Below, in pieces: positions 14,782 to 20,536 of a stretch of 20,536 nt of DNA (the stretch's first letter is position 1; each line of letters opens with the position of its first letter). The stretch is from contig JAKEGN010000218.1 in assembly GCA_022615525.1 (NCBI GenBank), forward strand, positions 1 through 20,536, in the 5' to 3' direction. Source of the DNA: Woeseiaceae bacterium (GTDB lineage Bacteria; Pseudomonadota; Gammaproteobacteria; Steroidobacterales; Woeseiaceae). The position numbers and the translations under genes were made by a program. The notes beneath the pieces were generated by a model that did not search any database, was not told the origin of the DNA, and saw only the letters and a list, made by a program, of their open reading frames with translations.

Positions 14782-15411
14782 CTACAGGCGCATCTCGCGC
14801 TCGAGTTCAGTCAGGCTGTCCTGGAATGAGCGGCGCTCGAAAACCCGTTTCATGTAACGCTCTATCGACTCGGCATGCGAGCCGAGCTCTATTCCGTAGA
14901 CAGGCAATCGCCAAAGTATCGGTACGATACTGCAATCCACGAGAGAGAACTCGTCGCTCAGGAAAAACTGCTTTGCGTCGAACAGCTCGACGCTGGCCAT
15001 GATGCTCTCCCTGAGCATCTTCTTCGATTTGGCGCTCAGCTTGTTTTCGCCATCGGTCTCGAACTCCTCGGCAAGCTGGTACCAGTCCGTCTCGATACGA
15101 AACAGCGCCAACCGGAATTGGGCCCGCGTAACCGGATCCACCGGCATCAGCGGGGGATGTGGAAATCGCTCGTCCAGGTATTCAATGATTACACGCGAGT
15201 CATACAGGACGAGATCGCGATCGACGAGCGTCGGCACGGTGTGATACGGATTCAGATCCATCAGGTCTTCGGGCAGGTCCGGCCCTTCGACGTTGGCGAT
15301 CTCGATATTGATGTTCTTTTCTGCAAGTACAAGTCGGGTCCGATGACTGTGTATGCAGGCGGGCCTGGAAAACAGTGTCATGACGGATCGTCTGTTGGCA
15401 ATGACTGCCAT
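14782..15411 (-). CDS. sspA: SspA, stringent starvation protein A (RNA polymerase-associated)
   Basis: SspA has a glutathione-S-transferase fold without known transferase activity and binds RNA polymerase during starvation. The 209-residue product starts MAVIANRRSVMTLFSRPACI, with an N-terminal thioredoxin-like domain (about 10-88) and a helical C-terminal domain. VPTLVDRDLVLYDSRVIIEYL, YLDERFPHPPLMPV and FFLSDEFSLVDCSI are near-identical to the E. coli protein, and the end SLTELEREMRL also matches. GGGAG (15422-15418) lies six bases before the ATG. sspB follows after a 100-base gap in which I see no promoter or terminator. The cytochrome c1 gene lies 92 bases upstream on the same strand. Confidence 0.96.
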   Translation of the reverse strand: MAVIANRRSVMTLFSRPACIHSHRTRLVLAEKNINIEIANVEGPDLPEDLMDLNPYHTVPTLVDRDLVLYDSRVIIEYLDERFPHPPLMPVDPVTRAQFRLALFRIETDWYQLAEEFETDGENKLSAKSKKMLRESIMASVELFDAKQFFLSDEFSLVDCSIVPILWRLPVYGIELGSHAESIERYMKRVFERRSFQDSLTELEREMRL

Positions 15412-15503
15412 TTTGCGCTCCCTTTGGAACGAATATTCAGTTGGCGACGCTTTTCGAAAGTTCTGAAGACGGGGGACGGAAGGCGGCCGTCAGCTAATGG
15501 CCG

Positions 15504-16241
15504 TCAGCTGACATCCTTCCAGATCTGCTTCTTCAGCATGGACGAGATGACCAGAAACACGGTCAGGAACATCAATACCCAGACTCCAAGCTTGCGGCGC
15601 GTCGAGCGGACGGGTTCCGCGATGTACTCCATGAAGTTCACTGTATCGCGCACAAATGTGTCGAATTCCTCGGCAGAAAGCGATCCGGCTGAAAACGGTT
15701 CGAAATGCTCGAACACCATTCCCTGCTGGCCGTCTTCAGCAAACACTGCGCGTTGATATCCCTGCAATTCCCAAAGTACGTGCGGCATGCTCGTACCGGC
15801 CAGCACAAGGTTATCGACGCCGGTAGGGCTGTCAGGGTCCAGATAAAAGCCTTTCAGAAAGTTGTAGATGTAATCAGTGCCGCGCGCACGCGACATGAGC
15901 GAAAGGTCCGGCGGAGCCTGGCCGAACCACCTGGCAGCATCCTCGGCCGGCATAGATGCATGTATGGTCTCAAAGGTCTTCTCGGCGTTGAACATCAAGT
16001 TTTCGATTACCTGGTCCTCACTGAGACCCAGACCGCGCGCTACGCTGTTGAACCGCACGTACCGCGCCGAATGGCAACCTGAACAATAATTCATGAAGTT
16101 CCGGGCTCCGCGTTGCAGCGACACGATATTGTCGACGTCATTCCCCGCCGGTTCGAGTTTCATGCCAGTGGCCGCAAAAACCTGGCCGGAGAACGCGAGT
16201 ACCGCCAGAAGTGTCGTAACGAACGTGCCCTTCCTAACCAT
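15504..16241 (-). CDS. petC: Cytochrome c1 subunit of the cytochrome bc1 complex
   Basis: Cytochrome c1 passes electrons from the Rieske centre to soluble cytochrome c in the periplasm. The 245-residue protein has a signal peptide (1-23, ending VFA), the c-type heme motif CSGCH (53-57), a likely axial methionine in SMPHVL (M152), and a C-terminal membrane anchor (about 218-236, GVWVLMFLTVFLVISSM) followed by KKQIWKDVS. Size and topology are normal for proteobacterial c1. ATG at 16241 overlaps the cytochrome b stop by eight bases. An 11-bp direct repeat straddles the stop codon (see findings). Confidence 0.96.
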   Translation of the reverse strand: MVRKGTFVTTLLAVLAFSGQVFAATGMKLEPAGNDVDNIVSLQRGARNFMNYCSGCHSARYVRFNSVARGLGLSEDQVIENLMFNAEKTFETIHASMPAEDAARWFGQAPPDLSLMSRARGTDYIYNFLKGFYLDPDSPTGVDNLVLAGTSMPHVLWELQGYQRAVFAEDGQQGMVFEHFEPFSAGSLSAEEFDTFVRDTVNFMEYIAEPVRSTRRKLGVWVLMFLTVFLVISSMLKKQIWKDVS

Positions 16242-17484
16242 GATAGACCACCCTGTCCGGCACGGCCTTCGTCTTGTCGATAGCCGTGTAATAGGGCATC
16301 AGCAGGAAGAATGCAAAATACAGCACGGAGAATGCCCGGGCCATCAATACGTACTTGCCTTCAGCAGGTTGCACACCCAGCCAGCCCAGTACGAGAAAGC
16401 TTATCGCGAAGGTACCGAGCGCCGTCTTGTAAATCCAGCCTCGATAGCGGATTGATTTCACGCGGCAACGGTCCAGCCAGGGCAGAAACAACGGCAGCAG
16501 CACCGCGGCAGCCATCAGGATCGCACCCCAGAGCTTGTTTGGCACGGCCCGGAGAATTGCGTAGAACGGCGTGAAATACCAAACGGGCGCAATGTGTTCC
16601 GGCGTGGCCATGGTGTTCGCCGGTTCGAAATTCGCATGCTCCAGGAAATATCCGCCCATCTCAGGCGCAAAAAACATCACGAACGAAAAAACCATCAGGA
16701 ATGCGATTATATAAACCAGGTCCTTTGCCGTGTGGTACGGATGGAAGGCAACGCCGTCGAGCGGAATGCCGTCGAGGCCTTTGTGATACTTGATTTCGAT
16801 TCCATCCGGGTTGTTCGAGCCGACATGATGCAATGCCACGATGTGCACAAACACCAGCGCAATCAGGGCGAGGGGCAAGGCAACGACATGCAGGGCAAAG
16901 AAGCGGTTCAGCGTGATATCGGAGATCGAGTAGTCGCCGCGAATATACTCGACCAGCGTCTCACCGACGAACGGGATTGCACCGAAAAGCGAAATGATTA
17001 CCTGCGCGCCCCAATACGACATTTGGCCCCACGGCAGCAGGTAACCGGCAAATGCCTCGGCCATGAGCACGAAGAAAATGAGCATGCCGATGATCCATAT
17101 CAGTTCGCGGGGTCTCTTGTATGACCCATACAGCATCGCCCGAAACATATGCAGGTACACGATGATGAAGAAGAAGGATGCCCCGGTCGAATGCATGTAG
17201 CGAATCAGCCAGCCCCACTCCACGTCGCGCATGATGTATTCGACCGATGCGAATGCCTCGGCCGACGAGGGTTTGTAATTCATCGTCAGGAAGATGCCGG
17301 TGACAAGCTGGATCACCAGCACGACCATCGCCAGAACGCCGAAGACGTACCAGATATTGAAATTCTTCGACGCGTAGTACTCGGTGGCGTGAGCTTTCAT
17401 CGTTTCCGTGAACGGAAACCGATCGTCGATCCACTTCATGAAGCCGCCCTTCGGCGTACCGATCTCGGACTCGATTCGTGCCAT
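16234..17484 (-). CDS. petB: Cytochrome b subunit of the cytochrome bc1 complex
   Basis: This is the quinol-oxidising membrane core of bc1, carrying hemes bL and bH. The 416-residue protein has eight or more hydrophobic helices. Heme ligands are H98 and H112 on one helix and H199 and H214 on another. The Qo-site motif is PVWY (300-303) instead of the PEWY of mitochondria and alphaproteobacteria. Other signatures are MNYKPSSAEAF (68-78), GYLLPWGQMSYWGA (147-160) and HVGSNNPDG (220-228). It is a full-length, unsplit cytochrome b, not the b6 plus subunit IV form. It starts one base into the petA stop (TAATG) and overlaps petC. Confidence 0.97.
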   Translation of the reverse strand: MARIESEIGTPKGGFMKWIDDRFPFTETMKAHATEYYASKNFNIWYVFGVLAMVVLVIQLVTGIFLTMNYKPSSAEAFASVEYIMRDVEWGWLIRYMHSTGASFFFIIVYLHMFRAMLYGSYKRPRELIWIIGMLIFFVLMAEAFAGYLLPWGQMSYWGAQVIISLFGAIPFVGETLVEYIRGDYSISDITLNRFFALHVVALPLALIALVFVHIVALHHVGSNNPDGIEIKYHKGLDGIPLDGVAFHPYHTAKDLVYIIAFLMVFSFVMFFAPEMGGYFLEHANFEPANTMATPEHIAPVWYFTPFYAILRAVPNKLWGAILMAAAVLLPLFLPWLDRCRVKSIRYRGWIYKTALGTFAISFLVLGWLGVQPAEGKYVLMARAFSVLYFAFFLLMPYYTAIDKTKAVPDRVVYHG

Positions 17485-18074
17485 TACGCCGCTCCCGTCT
17501 CCGCACCAATCATGATGACGTCATCCTTGATGAACCGGTACGGCGGCACCCGAAGATTGGTCGGCGCCGGAACTCCTTTATATACACGCCCGGCAAGATC
17601 GAATTTCGACCCATGGCACGGACAGAAGAATCCACCAAACCAGTCATCGCTCGGGCCAACCTGGAACTGGGGCAGCGGCGCGCATCCGAGGTGGGTGCAC
17701 GAACCCTCGATAACAAGGAACTCCCGCTTGGCCGAGCGGTAGCCGTTTACCGCAAAGTCCGGCTGTTGCTCGGTCACTTTCGATTCGGGGTCACGTAACA
17801 GGTCCTGAGCTTCGACCTGTTGCAATCGCGCCAGCATTTCCTCGGTTCGCCGCACGACGAATACGAGTCGGCCGCGCCACTCCACACGAATCATTTCGCC
17901 CGGTTCCAGGGATGCCAGAGGCACTTCGACGGGCGCACCAAGCGCCTGTGCTCTTGCGCTTGGTTTCAGTGACGAGAGAAACGGAATTGCTGCCAAGGCA
18001 ATTCCCGCCCCTCCGGTGACTGCGGTTGCCAGGGTAAGGAAATGACGTCTGTTGCGATCAACGTCGTCGGTCAT
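17484..18074 (-). CDS. petA: Rieske iron-sulfur subunit of the cytochrome bc1 complex
   Basis: This subunit holds the [2Fe-2S] cluster that takes the first electron from quinol. The 196-residue protein begins with a twin-arginine-type signal anchor (RNRRHFLTLA near 7-16, hydrophobic to about 33), as expected for Tat export of a folded Rieske protein. Cluster ligands are C126 and H128 in CTHLGC (126-131) and C151 and H154 in CPCHGS (151-156), with C131 and C153 positioned for the disulfide. It heads the petA-petB-petC operon, overlapping petB by one base. A promoter-like sequence lies about 125 bases upstream. Confidence 0.97.
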   Translation of the reverse strand: MTDDVDRNRRHFLTLATAVTGGAGIALAAIPFLSSLKPSARAQALGAPVEVPLASLEPGEMIRVEWRGRLVFVVRRTEEMLARLQQVEAQDLLRDPESKVTEQQPDFAVNGYRSAKREFLVIEGSCTHLGCAPLPQFQVGPSDDWFGGFFCPCHGSKFDLAGRVYKGVPAPTNLRVPPYRFIKDDVIMIGAETGAA

Positions 18075-18306
18075 CAGGCACTCCCATTTACACCGGTTTG
18101 TGGCGTCTTTTTAGCTTTAGTTTCGAAAGCTGGTAGATTTGCAGCAGACCCGGTTTGCCGTCAGGATGGCGGCTGGATCGGGGCTGGGTGCGGAACCCGT
18201 GGCGCATTATACACAGGGCGGTCGAATTGTGGCTAGGCGCCGGGCCGCAATGGCCGAGGCGGTCCGGTCCTGATTACTGTTAGGAAAAGTACTCCCGGAA
18301 TATAAA
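18075..18306. other. Divergent intergenic region between petA and the DegS-type protease
   Basis: The 232 bases hold the putative petABC promoter and leader on the minus strand. On the plus strand I find no convincing promoter for the protease gene: the TATAAA at 18301-18306 abuts its start codon and is too close to act as its -10 box. Confidence 0.5.
18206..18235 (-). promoter_or_regulatory. Putative promoter of the petABC operon
   Basis: On the minus strand TAGCCA (18235-18230) is followed after 18 bases by a perfect TATAAT (18211-18206). Transcription would begin near 18199, giving a leader of about 125 bases before petA. The -10 box is strong; the -35 box matches at four of six positions. 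It may also serve sspA and sspB, since no other clear promoter lies downstream. Confidence 0.5.
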
Positions 18307-19389
18307 GTGGCGCGTCTAAAGCCGGTCCTCGTCTTTTTGCTTCAGTCGATAGTGGTCGGACTGGCAGCCGCATTTATTGCGGTATTGCTCAGGCCCCAGT
18401 TGCTCCCATCGCTTGGCGGTCCGCAGCTCGCAGCGCGCCCGGCAAGCTATGCGGACGCCGTGGCGATCAGCGCACCGGCGGTTGCAAACGTCTACACGCG
18501 CCGCCTGGTGCTCGCACGCGGTGAGGACGGTTCCGCCGACCGCTATCGCACCAATACCAGTTTCGGTTCCGCCGTGGTATTCGACCCGGATGGCTATCTC
18601 GTCACCAACTACCATGTCGTTGCCAACGCTACCGAGATCCGCGTGCAAATGGCTGACGGACGCATCGCCAGCCCGACCGTCGTCGGGGTCGACGCGGAAA
18701 CAGATCTTGCCGTGCTCAAAGTCGACCTCGGCGACCTGACCGCAATTCGGCTCGGACGATCGGACCAGCTGCGCATAGGCGATGTCGTGCTGGCAATCGG
18801 CAACCCATACGGCCTGTCGAAGACGGTGACCCAGGGCATCGTCAGTGCGACCGGTCGCGGCTTGCTCGGCCTCAATACTTTCGAGAATTTCATTCAGACG
18901 GATGCCGCCATCAATGAAGGCAATTCGGGCGGCGCGCTGATCAATACACTCGGGGAACTGGTCGGCATTAACACAGCGGTCCTCGCACAGGACACCGGCA
19001 CCGAGGGAATCAGCTTTGCCATACCTGTCAACCTGGTGCGGGGAGTCGTCGACGAGATAAAACGGCAGGGACGCGTAATTCGCGGCTGGGTCGGCCTCGA
19101 ACCTGAGGAGTTGACGCACGCGGAGGCCAATGCGCTCGGCATCGACGCCGGCGTCGGCATTATCCTGACCAAGGTCATCGACAACGGTCCGGCGGCCCAG
19201 GCCGGATTGCTGCCCGGCGATGTCATATTGTCGATCAACGGCGAACCCGTCCGCTCCCGACAGCAGGCCTTGTTGATCGTCGCCGCATTGGAGCCGGGCA
19301 ATCGCGTGGAAATCGAAGCCTGGCGCAACGGTCAGCGTTTCAGTTCGACCTTGACAGTGGCGGAGCGGCCGCCCGAAGAGAACCCCTGA
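18307..19389 (+). CDS. degS: DegS/AlgW-type periplasmic serine endoprotease with one PDZ domain
   Basis: Enzymes of this type sense misfolded outer-membrane proteins through the PDZ domain and cut an anti-sigma factor (RseA or MucA) to release an RpoE-type sigma factor. The 360-residue protein has an N-terminal membrane anchor (about 6-28) rather than a cleaved signal, a trypsin-like domain with the triad H103 (NYHVV), D133 (ETDLAVLKVD) and S207 (NEGNSGGA), and a single PDZ domain (about 260-350). One PDZ and a membrane anchor indicate DegS/AlgW rather than DegP or DegQ. The start is GTG at 18307; GGA about seven bases upstream is a weak ribosome binding site. It is convergent with murA, with 45 bases between the stops. 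Confidence 0.92.
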   Translation: MARLKPVLVFLLQSIVVGLAAAFIAVLLRPQLLPSLGGPQLAARPASYADAVAISAPAVANVYTRRLVLARGEDGSADRYRTNTSFGSAVVFDPDGYLVTNYHVVANATEIRVQMADGRIASPTVVGVDAETDLAVLKVDLGDLTAIRLGRSDQLRIGDVVLAIGNPYGLSKTVTQGIVSATGRGLLGLNTFENFIQTDAAINEGNSGGALINTLGELVGINTAVLAQDTGTEGISFAIPVNLVRGVVDEIKRQGRVIRGWVGLEPEELTHAEANALGIDAGVGIILTKVIDNGPAAQAGLLPGDVILSINGEPVRSRQQALLIVAALEPGNRVEIEAWRNGQRFSSTLTVAERPPEENP

Positions 19390-19434
19390 ATCCGGGAACC
19401 AACCGCAGACCGGGATGGCCGGCAGGGACCTGCG

Positions 19435-20536
19435 TCACTTCGGTACGCGCCGAATGACAGCACCCAGCTGGCGCAGCTTTTCCTCGATACGCTCATAGCC
19501 ACGATCGACATGGTAGATGCGGTCGACGAGGGTTTCACCCTCTGCGGCCAGACCGGCCAGCACCAGGCCGGCCGAAGCACGCAGGTCGGTTGCCATGACC
19601 GGCGCGGCGGTCAGCTTGTCGATGCCGGTACAGACCGCCACATTGCCTTCAATGCGAATGTCGGCACCCATACGTTGCAATTCGAGTACGTGCTGAAACC
19701 TGTTCTCGAAGATCGTCTCGGTGATCGTACCGACGCCGTGGGAAATCGCGTTCATTGCACAGAACTGCGCCTGCATGTCCGTGGGAAATCCCGGATAAGG
19801 CATGGTCTTGACGGTTACGGCTTGCGGCCGCTTGCCGTGCATGTCGAGTTCGATCCAGTCATCGCTGGTCCGTATCGTCGCGCCGGCTTCGCCCAGTTTG
19901 ATCAATACGGCCTCGAGATCCTCGGGGGCCGCGCGCTGCAGGCGTATGCGCCCTCCGGTCATTGCCGCAGCAACCAGGTAGGTACCGGTTTCAATCCTGT
20001 CGGGCAGCACTTCATGGCGCGTGCCGCCGAGTGCATCCACGCCGACTATCCTGATCGTACTGCTGCCGGCGCCCGTTACCCTGGCGCCCATGCCGTTCAG
20101 GAATCTTGCGAGGTCGACGACTTCCGGTTCCCTCGCGGCGTTTTCCAGCACGGTTTCACCGTCGGCAAGCGTGGCCGCCATCATCAGGTTTTCCGTACCC
20201 GTCACAGTTACAGTGTCGAAAACGATGTGTGCGCCCTTCAGCCGCTTCGTCCGTGCCTTGATGAAGCCGTTTTCGACCACAACCTTGGCGCCCATGGCCT
20301 GCAGACCTGCGACGTGCAAATTAACCGGCCGCGCGCCTATGGCACATCCGCCAGGCAACGAGACATCCGCCTCGCCGAACCTGGCGAGCAGCGGCCCGAG
20401 CACCAGGATGGACGCCCTCATGGTCTTGACCAACTCGTATGGCGCCCGGCGCAGCGGAACATCACGCGCATCGGCCTCGACATTCAGGCGTTCGTCGAAT
20501 GTCACGACGACACCCATGCTTTGCAGCAGGGTAATG
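19435..20536 (-). CDS. murA: MurA, UDP-N-acetylglucosamine 1-carboxyvinyltransferase (5' end missing)
   Basis: MurA transfers enolpyruvate from phosphoenolpyruvate to UDP-GlcNAc, the first committed step of peptidoglycan synthesis. The frame stays open to the right edge; about 366 residues are visible and roughly the first 50 of a normal protein of about 420 are missing. The active-site cysteine (codon 20346-20344) is present in SLPGGCAIGARPV, so the enzyme should be fosfomycin-sensitive by the usual mechanism. Other motifs are NAAREPEVVDLARFL, LPDRIETGT, PYPGFPTDMQAQF and DRIYHVDRGYERIEEKL. The downstream neighbour is the convergent degS. No intrinsic terminator is visible in the 45-base gap. 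Confidence 0.97.
   Translation of the reverse strand, partial: ITLLQSMGVVVTFDERLNVEADARDVPLRRAPYELVKTMRASILVLGPLLARFGEADVSLPGGCAIGARPVNLHVAGLQAMGAKVVVENGFIKARTKRLKGAHIVFDTVTVTGTENLMMAATLADGETVLENAAREPEVVDLARFLNGMGARVTGAGSSTIRIVGVDALGGTRHEVLPDRIETGTYLVAAAMTGGRIRLQRAAPEDLEAVLIKLGEAGATIRTSDDWIELDMHGKRPQAVTVKTMPYPGFPTDMQAQFCAMNAISHGVGTITETIFENRFQHVLELQRMGADIRIEGNVAVCTGIDKLTAAPVMATDLRASAGLVLAGLAAEGETLVDRIYHVDRGYERIEEKLRQLGAVIRRVPK

Noticed and set aside
18301..18306. TATAAA as a -10 box for degS
   Set aside because: It touches the GTG start codon, so transcription would begin inside the gene; no -35 box fits.
18316..19119. Minus-strand reading frame (267 codons) opposite degS
   Set aside because: Antisense to a protease with an intact catalytic triad; no recognisable protein features.
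19390..19434. Bidirectional terminator between degS and murA
   Set aside because: Only a 4-bp CCGG stem and no T-run is present; not enough to support a terminator.

Overview
The window looks like a chromosomal housekeeping region of a non-enteric gammaproteobacterium with moderately high G+C. The gene order (dcw cluster, rnpB, rsmI, lpoA, yraN, diaA, sspB, sspA, cytochrome bc1 genes, a DegS/AlgW-type protease, murA) resembles the order I recall from Pseudomonas and related non-enteric lineages. Enterics lack the bc1 complex. I cannot name the genus; a Chromatiales-, Steroidobacterales- or Woeseiales-like marine or soil lineage is possible but unproven.

Bases 1-9540 (minus strand) hold the start of the division and cell wall (dcw) cluster in canonical order: promoter and MraZ operator, mraZ, rsmH, ftsL, ftsI, murE, murF, mraY, murD, and the first 213 codons of ftsW, which runs off the left edge. 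Almost every junction is an ATGA or TGATG overlap or a gap of 1-2 bases, so the cluster appears to be one translationally coupled operon. MurE carries the DNPR motif, so the peptidoglycan should be of the meso-diaminopimelate type.

Bases 9541-10205 hold a structured spacer with a TGTGA-N6-TCACA palindrome, then the RNase P RNA gene (rnpB, minus strand, closed by a perfect 10-bp P1 helix), then the end of rsmI. Bases 10203-14080 hold rsmI (minus) and, divergently, lpoA-yraN-diaA (plus). LpoA is the outer-membrane lipoprotein activator of class A penicillin-binding proteins, so it belongs with the dcw products. DiaA links to DnaA and replication initiation.

Bases 14081-14280 form a 200-bp non-coding mosaic of back-to-back perfect palindromes. 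It includes two convergent GTAG-headed REP-like units, one of which supplies the stop codon of sspB. This is the least ordinary part of the window.

Bases 14277-18074 (minus strand) encode SspB and SspA (stringent starvation and ClpXP adaptor functions) and, upstream, petA-petB-petC, the three catalytic subunits of the cytochrome bc1 complex. Bases 18307-19389 (plus) encode a DegS/AlgW-type periplasmic protease with one PDZ domain. The right edge holds most of murA (minus, 5' end missing), the first committed enzyme of the same peptidoglycan pathway as the left half.

I see no insertion sequence, prophage, CRISPR array, tRNA, toxin-antitoxin or defence system. I do not think a new multi-gene system is present. 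The findings worth a second look are non-coding (the palindrome mosaic, the CRP-like site, the mraZ control region) and residue-level (the PVWY Qo motif and heme-ligand spacing in cytochrome b).
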